The position numbers and the translations under genes were made by a program. The notes beneath the pieces were generated by a model, which searched no databases, was not told where the DNA came from, and saw only the letters and a list, made by a program, of their open reading frames with translations. A DNA stretch of 64,000 nucleotides, taken from contig JBHGYD010000006.1 of the NCBI GenBank assembly GCA_041920415.1, forward strand, positions 41,408 through 105,407, written 5' to 3'. The DNA comes from JBHGYD01 sp041920415. GTDB lineage: Bacteria > Bacillota > Bacilli > Bacillales > Anoxybacillaceae. Shown here piece by piece: positions 17,588 to 25,184 of this stretch (positions are counted from its first letter, which is position 1; the number at the start of each line of letters is the position of its first letter).

Positions 17588-17620
17588 AAAAAAGGGCTTG
17601 GAACATGTTCCAAGCTCTTT
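17588..17620. terminator. Terminator after serA
   Basis: A perfect 20-base palindrome centred on GAACATGTTC (17596-17615) is preceded by A-rich and followed by T-rich sequence, between serA and the convergent HXXEE gene. Confidence 0.75.
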
Positions 17621-17660
17621 CAGATTTATAATCCGCCCTCATTAGCACAATAGACCGATT

Positions 17661-18197
17661 TTATACCGCTTTCTTTCCAATCCAATGAGCCATCAATACT
17701 ATAGGGAAAATGAAGAAGATAAAAGGCAAACTGACAAAAATAGTATCCCAAGTGATGACTTGATTTTTAAATAATGAGTTAAACAATACTATGCTGTAAG
17801 GAAGAACGATCACTATTGATGTTATAACACCAGGAGTAATGGAACGAAAAAAAATAGCCTGACCAATATGAGTAAATGCATGAAGAAAGAAAATCAGTAT
17901 GCAAACAGTAAAGAAATGAATGTTGGCAAATGGACCTTGATGAACATATTGACTTGCCATATAAGTAGAACTACTAACAAATAGAAAAATAACCAATACC
18001 GAAACAGAAAATTGTGCTGTTGACATTGAAAATTGCTTGATGACTCTATCGGCAATTTTTCTTGGCAATTTTTCATAAATAACATCTGAATTCTTTTTTA
18101 CCCACTTTTCAACCATAATAATTTCTTCAAAATCATGAAGAACAAACATAATTGGAAATAGCCAAATCAGTGTTTGAACATCGAGCCACCGTTCCAT
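17661..18197 (-). CDS. HXXEE-domain membrane protein
   Basis: A 178-residue integral membrane protein. The N-terminus carries the HDFEE motif (MFVLHDFEEIIMVEKW) that defines the HXXEE domain family, followed by a short cytoplasmic region and four or five membrane segments (e.g. FSVSVLVIFLFVSSSTYMA, FFTVCILIFFLHAFTH). A second histidine-rich patch, HAFTHIGQAIFF, might pair with the motif in metal binding, but this is a guess. The ATG at 18197 follows GGGTGG; a GTG at 18206 is the alternative. It is the only gene between serA and the hairpin-repeat cluster, and its function is unknown. Confidence 0.75.
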   Translation of the reverse strand: MERWLDVQTLIWLFPIMFVLHDFEEIIMVEKWVKKNSDVIYEKLPRKIADRVIKQFSMSTAQFSVSVLVIFLFVSSSTYMASQYVHQGPFANIHFFTVCILIFFLHAFTHIGQAIFFRSITPGVITSIVIVLPYSIVLFNSLFKNQVITWDTIFVSLPFIFFIFPIVLMAHWIGKKAV

Positions 18198-18370
18198 AAT
18201 CTCCACCCATTCAGTATACTTATCTTTGGTTGGTAATCCTTGTTCAACTAAACTGCCCTTTAGCCCTCCATAACTTTACTTGAATATATAATCGCTCAAA
18301 CGAGTACATTCCCTTTTTTACATTAAAGAAAAATAATAAAATCAATTCACGTTTAACAGAACCATTTAAT

Positions 18371-18405
18371 AAAAAGAAAAAGAGAACACGTAATTATGTA
18401 TTCTC
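18371..18405 (-). terminator. Minus-strand terminator downstream of the repeat cluster
   Basis: On the minus strand GAGAATAC (18398-18405) pairs with GTGTTCTC (18382-18389), followed by TTTTTCTTTTT. It could end transcripts that leave hisJ and cross the three repeats. Confidence 0.6.
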
Positions 18406-18456
18406 CTTTATAATTTAGGTCTTGATAAGAAACTCCCATTCCCTTTCCTCTGCCCA

Positions 18457-18544
18457 TCGCTGAGTCAGGATGGCGACATTTCGCCGTTGCCCACAGGACG
18501 TGGGCAGCTTTTAGGCGAAATTGCCGCCGCTTCCGCTTTTCTTA
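18457..18544. repeat. Large intergenic hairpin repeat, copy 1
   Basis: A nested imperfect hairpin: GGCGACATTTCGCC on the left pairs with GGCGAAATTGCC on the right, and TGCCCAC pairs with GTGGGCA inside. It ends in the shared tail CGCTTCCGCTTTTCTT. First of three adjacent copies that fill the gene-free region 18198-18781. Confidence 0.75.
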
Positions 18545-18662
18545 TTGTCTAGCTTCGGACGCTATCGGCTCGAGTCGCTCCGCCCCACACTGCGGCGGCG
18601 ACAGCCTCCTCGGTGGGGCTCGTGCGATCTTCGCCGATAAGCGAGCGTCCTCAGCTTTTCTT
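18545..18662. repeat. Large intergenic hairpin repeat, copy 2
   Basis: Begins with ATTGTCTAGCTTCGG, the conserved head of the family, and ends CAGCTTTTCTT. GGACGCT on the left pairs with AGCGAGCGTCC on the right, and GCCCCAC pairs with GTGGGGC inside. It is much richer in GC than the flanking sequence. Confidence 0.75.
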
Positions 18663-18783
18663 ACTGTCTAGCTTCAGCGGCTAGCTCTCTTCTGCCAAAT
18701 AACCTTCTCCCTCGAAGTGCGAGCACTTCTGCGGGCGAAGAACATTTGGCTTTGAGAGCTGTTCGCGCCGCTTCCGCTTTTCT
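18663..18783. repeat. Large intergenic hairpin repeat, copy 3
   Basis: Head ACTGTCTAGCTTCAGCG and tail CGCTTCCGCTTTTCT match the other copies. Nested arms: AGCTCTC/GAGAGCT, CCAAAT/ATTTGG, TTC...GAA and a GAAGTGC/GCACTTC apex. The tail runs into the stop codon of hisJ, so the copy begins exactly where the gene ends. Confidence 0.75.
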
Positions 18784-19594
18784 AACCTAACGGTACTGCT
18801 TTTCGTTCTCCTTTGTGGAACGTCATCAGTTCGGTATATCCAACGCTTTTAGCTAGTTCAATCGCTTGGTCAAAATCCGCGCCGACATGCTCTGGAATGT
18901 GAGCGTCAGACGAAAGAACAATTGGAATCCTTTTGTCGTAACACATTTTTAACAGCCGTTTGTCAGGATATAGCTCTCCAACAGGCTTGCGCAATCCTGC
19001 TGTACTAATTTCGACACACGTTTTCGAATCGGCAAGCGCAGTTGTCGCCCGATCATATTGTTCTAGCAAAAACTCTTCATCTTCTGGAATATATTTAAAA
19101 ATTTTCACTAAATCTAAATGACCAATAATATCAAATAAATTGGATTCGGCTAATGTGACCACTTGATCAAAATATTTGCGATATGTATCGTATAAATCCC
19201 GTCGTTCCCATTCTTTTCGATATTCGGCCAAGTCAATGCCAAAATCATCGACCCAATGAATCGAACCGATGACATAATCAAAATCGTACGATTGAATAAA
19301 CGCTGCCATCTCTTCATGTTTTCCTGGCGTATAATCCATTTCAATCGACATTTTCACATCGATTCCTGCATCCCACGCTTCGTGAAATAGGCGAACATAA
19401 TCGTCCATATCATAACATCTTCGCTCTTCTACCCATGGATTCGAAAGAATATGTTTCGTTTGATAAAAATGATAAGCATGTTCGGAAATGCCAAAATGTT
19501 GAATCCCTTTTCGCGCGGCCTCATCGGTAAACTGCTTTAAGTAGTCCAGCGTTAATGTGCCTCGTTCTAAATGATTATGATAGTCTGTTAGCAT
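18782..19594 (-). CDS. hisJ: Histidinol-phosphatase, PHP family
   Basis: A PHP-domain metallophosphatase of 270 residues. Metal-binding motifs are in order: TDYHNHLERG at the N-terminus, GISEHAY, EMDYTPGKHEE, DYVIGSIHWVDD, DIIGHLDLVK and SSDAHIPEHVG. The size and motif set match HisJ/HisK-type histidinol-phosphatases, which act at the penultimate step of histidine synthesis. No other his gene is close, so a different phosphate ester cannot be excluded. The ATG at 19594 has only a weak GGAGGCGACT-type site. A run of three hairpin repeats and a terminator follow. Confidence 0.82.
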   Translation of the reverse strand: MLTDYHNHLERGTLTLDYLKQFTDEAARKGIQHFGISEHAYHFYQTKHILSNPWVEERRCYDMDDYVRLFHEAWDAGIDVKMSIEMDYTPGKHEEMAAFIQSYDFDYVIGSIHWVDDFGIDLAEYRKEWERRDLYDTYRKYFDQVVTLAESNLFDIIGHLDLVKIFKYIPEDEEFLLEQYDRATTALADSKTCVEISTAGLRKPVGELYPDKRLLKMCYDKRIPIVLSSDAHIPEHVGADFDQAIELAKSVGYTELMTFHKGERKAVPLG

Positions 19595-19676
19595 TGCAGT
19601 CGCCTCCCACTATGTTTTTCTCATTATATCTCATGAAAAAGTGAGAGGACAATCATTTTAATGAATTTTCAAAATG

Positions 19677-19763
19677 TTAATTCGCAAGACCAATCATAAA
19701 TAATAAACGAATACAAACCACCATCCCCGCTACAGCGAGCAATCGTTTCATAAGATCTTCCAT
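19677..19763 (-). CDS. Very small single-pass membrane protein (28 aa)
   Basis: A short frame with an unusually good start: AAAGGAGG, nine bases, then ATG. The peptide has a charged head (MEDLMKRL) and one hydrophobic helix (LAVAGMVVCIRLLFMIGLAN). It lies alone between hisJ and rsiX. I do not recognise it. The strong ribosome binding site and the membrane-helix composition argue that it is translated; no homologue can be checked here. Confidence 0.5.
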   Translation of the reverse strand: MEDLMKRLLAVAGMVVCIRLLFMIGLAN

Positions 19764-19856
19764 CGATCGATGCCTCCTTTCGATTGTTTTGACCATATAT
19801 GTATTATGTAAAAAAAGGAGCCATTAGAACTTGAACGATGCGATTTTAACAAAATT

Positions 19857-19895
19857 GTAACAGAATCCCCATCTTATCGATGAGGACTCTGTTAC
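19857..19895 (-). terminator. Terminator of sigX-rsiX
   Basis: On the minus strand a 17-base arm (19879-19895) pairs with 19857-19873 with a few wobbles, followed by AATTTTGTT. It overlaps the rsiX stop codon. Confidence 0.7.
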
Positions 19896-21007
19896 TTGAT
19901 CGGCATCGGGTTCGGAGCAACGGGCACAGCAATTTTCTCACCAAATACATATTGACCAACTCGACTTACATTTCCACCCGTAAACGTAACCGATTGAAAT
20001 CCGAACTCTTTGGCTGTCAATAAAATTGCTTCAATCATCCAATGCGTGGATGGAGATGCATCTAATTTCGAATCGTTGGTAAACTTAATGATGACTCCAT
20101 CTTGTTGTGGATGAATCATCGCAATGCTCACTTGTGCCGGAATGGAAGGACGAAACGGTTGTTCATTCACATTTTTCATTTGTTCTAACGCTGCTTTCAA
20201 GCTTTGAAATGATTGCCCAGACGGAGCAAGAAACAGAGGATGCGAGCGGTCAAACTGATATAGATAATAGGCGCGCTTCTTGTCGGCAATTTTCATCGAT
20301 TCCATACGTCCTGTATTCGGGAGCTCGATTCCTTTTTGATTGTCGGTAAAAAATTGTATTTCCTTTCCTCCAGCCCATCGCACGGTTTCTTCCATGCTCG
20401 AAAGAAACATCTCTTCGCTTGTTGAGCCTCCAGAAAAAACAGGATGCGTTTTAGGTACGTGAACGAGCCACGCGCCCTTGTTTTCATGAGAAAAAGACAT
20501 GGACACATGATCAAGCAAGTTTTTCGATAATCCCCATTCCTCTTCTCTTAACTGCGCTTTCGCTTTTTCCATCTGTTGTTCACGCGATTGCCCATCCTTT
20601 TGAACAAGAATGCTTACAGGAATTACCGTTTGCGCGTTCACATCAGGAAGACCAAAAACGACCACATCTTGATGATGTAAGTCCTCTTTTGTCACGATAC
20701 GGGACGGTACGACATCACGTTCACTTTTATCTTCTTGAATCATTCCCTTATTTTTCGGTGTATGTTCCGCCATTTTGTCTTGTGTTTGTTGCGGAATCGA
20801 TTGGATGGATAAGCCAATGATGACAAATAAGAGTACTGCAGTCATAGAAACGGCAGCTGGAATTAACCACATTTTCATACGCTCTTTTTTCCGGGCCAAT
20901 GACACTTGACGATATACTTCCTCCTTCGAACGTTCATCCCTGACCATTGGCATTTGCTGCAGTACATGTTGAATACATTCCTCACTCCATTGGAATTTTC
21001 TCACCAT
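19892..21007 (-). CDS. rsiX: Anti-sigma factor RsiX
   Basis: A membrane-bound anti-sigma factor expected to hold SigX inactive. The N-terminal ~55 residues are charged and cytoplasmic. One membrane helix follows (MWLIPAAVSMTAVLLFVIIGL, ~residues 45-65), then a large extracellular domain (~300 residues) beginning with an acidic linker. Length (371) and order agree with B. subtilis RsiX (368). The ATG at 21007 follows GGGAGGGG and overlaps the end of sigX by 26 bp, so the two are translationally coupled. Confidence 0.9.
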   Translation of the reverse strand: MVRKFQWSEECIQHVLQQMPMVRDERSKEEVYRQVSLARKKERMKMWLIPAAVSMTAVLLFVIIGLSIQSIPQQTQDKMAEHTPKNKGMIQEDKSERDVVPSRIVTKEDLHHQDVVVFGLPDVNAQTVIPVSILVQKDGQSREQQMEKAKAQLREEEWGLSKNLLDHVSMSFSHENKGAWLVHVPKTHPVFSGGSTSEEMFLSSMEETVRWAGGKEIQFFTDNQKGIELPNTGRMESMKIADKKRAYYLYQFDRSHPLFLAPSGQSFQSLKAALEQMKNVNEQPFRPSIPAQVSIAMIHPQQDGVIIKFTNDSKLDASPSTHWMIEAILLTAKEFGFQSVTFTGGNVSRVGQYVFGEKIAVPVAPNPMPIK

Positions 21008-21530
21008 GTACCCCTCCCTTCGCTGCTTCTTCTTCCATGTGCTGCTTTAATCGTTTCAATGCCCGGTGTTGCGTCGTTTTCACTTTGCTTTCCGTCCAGC
21101 CAAGCGTTTCTGCGGTTTCAGCTACTGACAACGCTTGAATAAACCGAAGCACAATGACAAGGCGCTGATCGACGGTGCAGCGTTCAAGACAGCGATACAT
21201 CAACTGAACCTCTTCTTTCTGAATGGCAATTTCCTCTGGCAGCGGATATGTATCGCGAATGGGTCGCGTACTCCAATCAAATTTTTCCATTATTTTTTCA
21301 CGCCAACTTTTTTGTTTACGAAAAAAATCAATCGCCACATGTCGCGCGATCGATAATAACCATGTTTTTTCGCTGCTTTTTCCTTCAAACCGCCCATACG
21401 AACGCAACACTTTGATATATACTTCTTGAACAAGGTCTTCCGCTTGTTCTCGATTTCGTACCATATAAAATAAAAAATTAAACAAATCTTGGTGGTACTT
21501 TTCATACAACTCCTCAAAAACGGAGTCCAT
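20982..21530 (-). CDS. sigX: ECF RNA polymerase sigma factor SigX
   Basis: A group IV sigma factor of 182 residues. Region 2 is clear (YHQDLFNFLFYMVRNREQAEDLVQEVYIKVLRSYGRF, then KTWLLSIARHVAIDFFRKQ), as is region 4 (LPEEIAIQ..., VIVLRFIQALSVAETAETLGWTESKVKTTQHRALKRL). In B. subtilis SigX controls cell-envelope modification and cationic peptide resistance. The assignment over SigW, SigM or SigV rests on the coupled RsiX, the gene neighbourhood and the upstream promoter matching the SigX consensus. The ATG at 21530 follows GGGAGGGG. Confidence 0.92.
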   Translation of the reverse strand: MDSVFEELYEKYHQDLFNFLFYMVRNREQAEDLVQEVYIKVLRSYGRFEGKSSEKTWLLSIARHVAIDFFRKQKSWREKIMEKFDWSTRPIRDTYPLPEEIAIQKEEVQLMYRCLERCTVDQRLVIVLRFIQALSVAETAETLGWTESKVKTTQHRALKRLKQHMEEEAAKGGVHGEKIPME

Positions 21531-21557
21531 ACCTTCCCCTCCCGTTCTATTCCATCT

Positions 21558-21584
21558 GTCGTTAAAACGGATTGTTTTGTTACA
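21558..21584 (-). promoter_or_regulatory. Autoregulatory SigX promoter of sigX-rsiX
   Basis: On the minus strand TGTAAC (21579-21584) and CGAC (21558-21561) are separated by exactly 17 bp, the B. subtilis SigX consensus. The site lies 28 bp before the sigX start codon. Confidence 0.75.
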
Positions 21585-21610
21585 ATTTCCACTATAAAAT
21601 TTCTATAATA

Positions 21611-21646
21611 AAAAAGGAAGAATATTACAGGATATTCTTCCTTTTT
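21611..21646. terminator. Terminator at the end of the cobalamin operon
   Basis: AAAAAGGAAGAATAT (21611-21625) pairs perfectly with ATATTCTTCCTTTTT (21632-21646). It closes the operon ending in cblS and separates it from sigX. Confidence 0.88.
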
Positions 21647-21656
21647 TACTAGTTTA

Positions 21657-22370
21657 CTAACTGATCTGAATAGAAAAAAAGTAGTCTTTAACGATTTGTT
21701 TGATTGCTTCTTCTCCGTTTGGATCAAAACTAATCACTAAAGAAGTAGCGGGGCCTGATGAAGCATGCAGCGGTAATGCGCAAGAACATGGCGAGGATTC
21801 AAGGTTGTTGTCGTGTAAAAGCTCTTGGAGTTCATGCCAAATTCCTTTCGAACCAACGGGGACAAGTTCGTAAATTTCAGTCCTGTGCAACAGTTGTCGA
21901 AACAAAGATAGCGGTAGCACGCGGTCGCGATGCTTGATTACCTCATCGCCGACGAGCGGCTCGCCGATAACGGCAAATTTCGCTTTCGCAGGCGTTTTTC
22001 CAACGCGTTTTTGCGCTTTGTTGACCGTTCCAATAACAGTAACACCGACAGCTGATTGTAACGTTGGAAAATTAGATTCCGTACTTCCGACAATCGGTAA
22101 TGTAAGGTCAAGCTCGGCAAGCGCGTTGCGAATGCCGGCACAAAGCGCTTTCCACGCCTCGTCGTGAACAAAATTTTGCAAGACAACCGCCATTGGGGTT
22201 GCGCCGACACACATGACTTCCATTAGTGCTACGCGTGCCGCAAAATATGCCACTGTTTCATATGGAACACGAACGATATCCGCTTCCTTTAAACCAATCG
22301 CTGCAGAGCCATCCGTCGCAATAACAAGCTCTTCGTTTTCATGAAGCGGCAAAAACAACACATCACGCAT
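21657..22370 (-). CDS. cblS: Alpha-ribazole kinase CblS
   Basis: Phosphorylates alpha-ribazole so that CobS can use it as the lower ligand of cobalamin. The enzyme belongs to the AIR synthase/ThiL-like fold, visible in the N-terminal half (ELVIATDGSAAIGLKEADIV, VALMEVMCVGATPMAVVLQNFV) and GVTVIGTVNKAQ, and the C-terminal half (GEPLVGDEVI). The ATG at 22370 lies in an ATGCGTGA overlap with cblT; the frame opens further upstream but overlaps cblT too far. 237 residues. CblS was characterised in Geobacillus kaustophilus and Listeria; the assignment here uses fold, cblT and the cob operon. Confidence 0.88.
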   Translation of the reverse strand: MRDVLFLPLHENEELVIATDGSAAIGLKEADIVRVPYETVAYFAARVALMEVMCVGATPMAVVLQNFVHDEAWKALCAGIRNALAELDLTLPIVGSTESNFPTLQSAVGVTVIGTVNKAQKRVGKTPAKAKFAVIGEPLVGDEVIKHRDRVLPLSLFRQLLHRTEIYELVPVGSKGIWHELQELLHDNNLESSPCSCALPLHASSGPATSLVISFDPNGEEAIKQIVKDYFFSIQIS

Positions 22371-22857
22371 GCGGCATCTTCTCGCGATCGATGGCTCCAA
22401 TTTTGAAGAGAGCTGGAATGACGGCAACAGAAACAACAACATTCGCTGCCGTCCCAACTGCAAGCGACGGAATGATCGCCATCACAAACGCACTGCCCAT
22501 GAAAAATAAAAACGGAAGCGGAGCAAGAAACGCATTGCCGATGAAAAAGAAACTGTACGCAACCTTTTTCCAATTGTTCTGAAACAACCACCCAAACACG
22601 TAAACAAGCAAGCCCATTTCCAACGCAACAAGTCCATGAAACGCTCCTAACGGAAACCCGGCAAAAAACGCCGACGAAAGATGACCGATTGCGGCAACAA
22701 GCGCACCCTCGTTTCGCCCAAGCAACGCCGCAGCCACTAACGCCGGCGCACTATCTAACGCAATGCTGCCAATACTCGTTGGAAGCTTTACTAACGAACC
22801 AATCACCGATAAACTGACAAACAAAACGACGACAGCGAATCGCTTTATATCTCGCAT
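22363..22857 (-). CDS. cblT: Alpha-ribazole transporter CblT (ECF S component-like)
   Basis: A membrane protein of about 164 residues with five or six helices resembling ECF-type substrate-binding subunits (VVLFVSLSVIGSLVKLPT, ALDSAPALVAAALLGRNEGALVAAIGHL, FPLGAFHGLVALEMG). In Firmicutes CblT imports alpha-ribazole and is paired with CblS, as here, where the two overlap. The start is ATG 22857, eight bases after AAGGAGG, or GTG one codon earlier. It is separated from the adenosyltransferase gene by only a few bases, so it belongs to the cobalamin operon. Confidence 0.85.
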   Translation of the reverse strand: MRDIKRFAVVVLFVSLSVIGSLVKLPTSIGSIALDSAPALVAAALLGRNEGALVAAIGHLSSAFFAGFPLGAFHGLVALEMGLLVYVFGWLFQNNWKKVAYSFFFIGNAFLAPLPFLFFMGSAFVMAIIPSLAVGTAANVVVSVAVIPALFKIGAIDREKMPHA

Positions 22858-22860
22858 CAC

Positions 22861-23430
22861 TTATACCTCCTTATCGCGAAACACTATCGCGCTTCGTTCA
22901 TATTCAACGTCCTTCACACCTAAGCGCGCATTAATGACACGAGCAACGGCAAAAAAGTAATCAGACAAGCGATTTACATATTGCAAAACAATATCATTGA
23001 TCGGTTCGGCTTTACTTAACGATACAATGCAACGTTCCGCTCTTCTTGTCACCGTTCGAGCGACATGAATCGCCGCCGCTGCTTTAGAGCCGCCCGGCAA
23101 AATGAACTTTTCGAGCGGAGGAGCTTCCTTGATATACTCATCGATTCTTTTTTCTAAAAACGTGACCATCTCGGTCGTCACTGTATACGGAATTTTTTGA
23201 TTCACAATCGCTAAATCGCCGCCGCAATCAAACAATTCGTGTTGAATCTTTTGCAGCTCCGCATAAATATCTTGAAATTTCTCATCTTCAAGCAACGCCA
23301 TCGCTTGACCGACAAATGAATTGACCTCATCTAACGTTCCGTACGCTTCCACACGCAAATGATCTTTATCCACCCTACCCCCAATCAAGCTCGTTTTTCC
23401 TTTATCTCCTGTACGCGTATATAATTTCAT
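22861..23430 (-). CDS. PduO-type corrinoid adenosyltransferase
   Basis: Transfers the 5'-deoxyadenosyl group of ATP to cob(I)alamin or cobinamide. The N-terminal ATP-binding signature is LYTRTGDKGKTSLIGGRV, followed by RVEAYGTLDEVNSFVGQA. The second block is FILPGGSKAAAAIHVARTVTRRAERCIVSL, containing the conserved RxxxRRxE, and the end is LQYVNRLSDYFFAVARVIN. At 189 residues it matches the family (YvqK in B. subtilis). The ATG at 23430 follows a GGGGGAAGG site. Functionally it replaces CobA in this salvage operon. Confidence 0.92.
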   Translation of the reverse strand: MKLYTRTGDKGKTSLIGGRVDKDHLRVEAYGTLDEVNSFVGQAMALLEDEKFQDIYAELQKIQHELFDCGGDLAIVNQKIPYTVTTEMVTFLEKRIDEYIKEAPPLEKFILPGGSKAAAAIHVARTVTRRAERCIVSLSKAEPINDIVLQYVNRLSDYFFAVARVINARLGVKDVEYERSAIVFRDKEV

Positions 23431-23443
23431 CCTACCTTCCCCC

Positions 23444-23860
23444 TTATTTTATTCGTTCGGCTAACCCACACCAGACGCGGTCAACGCGATCACATCGTTT
23501 CACTAACTCTTGATAACACCATCCCGTCACATCGCGCCAGTTTCGCTCCTCTTTTGTTAGCGGGACAATTCCTTGTGTGATATCACAACCAATCCATACG
23601 ACCGTTCTTTCGTACTTCTCCTGTTCCCAATCGTGCCACGTTTGAAAAACATGTTCCCAATGAGCGCGATTTGGCATACGGCGAATCCATACTTCCAGCC
23701 CTTCAAAAACGACGATTGATTCGATTCTATTTTCATCTGGAAGAAAATATTCGTTTTCATATCCGTTACACCAATGATACGATGGACCGTCATCTAATCG
23801 GTAATATTGACGCGCCCATTTTCGCTTCCCTTGAAAGGCACCTCCGACAATGAAATGCAT
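23444..23860 (-). CDS. Divergent CobU/CobP-like protein, catalytic residues altered
   Basis: A 138-residue protein whose frame resembles CobU (adenosylcobinamide kinase/guanylyltransferase). It starts MHFIVGGAFQGKRKWARQYY, where the CobU P-loop GGxRSGKS has become GGAFQGKR. It ends with GIVPLTKEERNWRDVTGWCYQEL, like the GIVP...R.RD..G.NQ segment of CobU. The guanylylated-His region (RIxxHQxxR), present in the true CobU at 25181-25741, is missing. So it is probably not an active kinase/guanylyltransferase; its role is unknown. The ATG at 23860 follows AAGGAG and lies 67 bp inside cobC. Confidence 0.75.
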   Translation of the reverse strand: MHFIVGGAFQGKRKWARQYYRLDDGPSYHWCNGYENEYFLPDENRIESIVVFEGLEVWIRRMPNRAHWEHVFQTWHDWEQEKYERTVVWIGCDITQGIVPLTKEERNWRDVTGWCYQELVKRCDRVDRVWCGLAERIK

Positions 23861-24453
23861 CGTTTTCGCTCCTTCCATCGCTCAAACGTCGACGCTAACG
23901 TAAACCCGCCACCAAACGGAACGCACCATTCCCAAAAGGAACGTGCCGTTGGAGCGTAGCGTTCAAGCACATATCGAATCGGACCGCCATGCGTCACAAC
24001 GATGACATGGCAAGCGCGTAAATGTTGCGCAAGTTCAATCGTACGCGCAAGCGCTGCCTCCATTCTTGTTTGAAACTCGACATAGCTTTCCCCGTTCGGC
24101 GGAGCTACAGAAAATGGCGATTGCAGCCACATTTGATACTCTTTTATTTCTTTCAACTCCGCGAACGTTTTTCCTTCCCAATCTCCAAAATGAATTTCGC
24201 GCCACTCGCTCATTTCATAAACAGGTATGGTCATGTTGCCGAATACGATCGCGCGCGTTTGCCGGCAACGGATTAAATCGCTTGACACAATGAAATCTGC
24301 ATTCTGATCGAAAAAAACACTGAGCCTTTTTAGCCGAAGCATCTCACGTTCCATAAGCGGCACATCAGTAAAACCGATATAGCGCTTTTCTTCATTTTCC
24401 TTTGTTATACCGTGACGAAGAAATGTAATAGCCAAATGATGAACCATAAGCAC
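23794..24453 (-). CDS. cobC: Alpha-ribazole-5'-phosphate phosphatase CobC-like (histidine phosphatase)
   Basis: A histidine phosphatase-fold enzyme. The catalytic motif FLRHGITKENEEKRYIGFTDVPL is near the N-terminus, followed by SSDLIRCRQTRAIV, the acid region EIHFGDWEGKTFAEL and HVIVVTHGGPIRYVL with the second catalytic histidine. In the cobalamin pathway it removes the 5'-phosphate of alpha-ribazole or adenosylcobalamin phosphate. GTG at 24453 is seven bases after GGAG; ATG 24447 is the alternative. It overlaps cobS by about 49 bp and the next gene by 67 bp, a tightly packed operon. Confidence 0.87.
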   Translation of the reverse strand: MLMVHHLAITFLRHGITKENEEKRYIGFTDVPLMEREMLRLKRLSVFFDQNADFIVSSDLIRCRQTRAIVFGNMTIPVYEMSEWREIHFGDWEGKTFAELKEIKEYQMWLQSPFSVAPPNGESYVEFQTRMEAALARTIELAQHLRACHVIVVTHGGPIRYVLERYAPTARSFWEWCVPFGGGFTLASTFERWKERKRCISLSEVPFKGSENGRVNITD

Positions 24454-25184
24454 GTTTCCACTCCTTCAACAAACGCCCCAAGCGTGTCACCGGTAATGCC
24501 GCCAAATTGTTTTTCATAAAACGATCGCGCCCAGAAAAAGCAAAGAAGCGCTCCCATCGTCAATAGGGTCATCTCCAAAAACAAATGAAAAACGACCACG
24601 CTCATACACGCAAGCAACACTGCCATCACGAAATATGCATCACGCTTTAAGACATGTTCGCGAAACGCGGCAGCCATTCCGGTCGGTTTCGCTAAACGAC
24701 CATATACGAGCAACAGCGCCATAAAGCCGCGTGATAGTAATGGAATCATCATGAAGACAACGATTGAAACATGCGACTGAATCGTTTCATACATAAATAA
24801 AAACCGAAACGCCAAAAGAAAAACGATCGACAATACCGCAAACGCGCCGACGCGAGAATCCTTCATAATCTCTTGTCTTCGCTCTACATCGCGATACGAA
24901 AAAAACGCATCGCTCACATCCATCCACCCGTCAGCATGCAATCCTCCGGACAAAAAAACAGACAAAAACAGAAGCGAAAGCGAAAGAAACAAAGGCGAAA
25001 CCGGCGTCAATGAAGAAAAAAACAAATACCACCCCGCTAGCATTCCCCCTATCAATAGACCTACAATAGGAAAACAGCGAACCGACCAACGCGCTGTTTC
25101 TTGTTCCCAACTCACTTCTTTCTGAATGGGAATCACCGTCAAAAATTGCAATGACAACAGCAGCCCATGCCATATCATTTTCAT
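24405..25184 (-). CDS. cobS: Adenosylcobinamide-GDP ribazoletransferase CobS
   Basis: Joins adenosylcobinamide-GDP to alpha-ribazole (phosphate) to make adenosylcobalamin (phosphate). A 259-residue polytopic membrane protein. The family motifs are the N-terminal LQFLTVIPI, FPIVGLLIGG, the metal-binding block GGLHADGWMDVSDAFFSYRD (shortened here) and RVGAFAVLS, with a C-terminal GGITGDTLGAFVEG. The ATG at 25184 follows GAGGG and overlaps the end of cobU by 4 bp. Confidence 0.95.
   Translation of the reverse strand: MKMIWHGLLLSLQFLTVIPIQKEVSWEQETARWSVRCFPIVGLLIGGMLAGWYLFFSSLTPVSPLFLSLSLLFLSVFLSGGLHADGWMDVSDAFFSYRDVERRQEIMKDSRVGAFAVLSIVFLLAFRFLFMYETIQSHVSIVVFMMIPLLSRGFMALLLVYGRLAKPTGMAAAFREHVLKRDAYFVMAVLLACMSVVVFHLFLEMTLLTMGALLCFFWARSFYEKQFGGITGDTLGAFVEGVETCLWFIIWLLHFFVTV

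Noticed and set aside
18457..18783. Possible CRISPR array or rRNA spacer
   Set aside because: Only three copies, each internally complementary and different in the middle, without short identical repeats or regular spacers.
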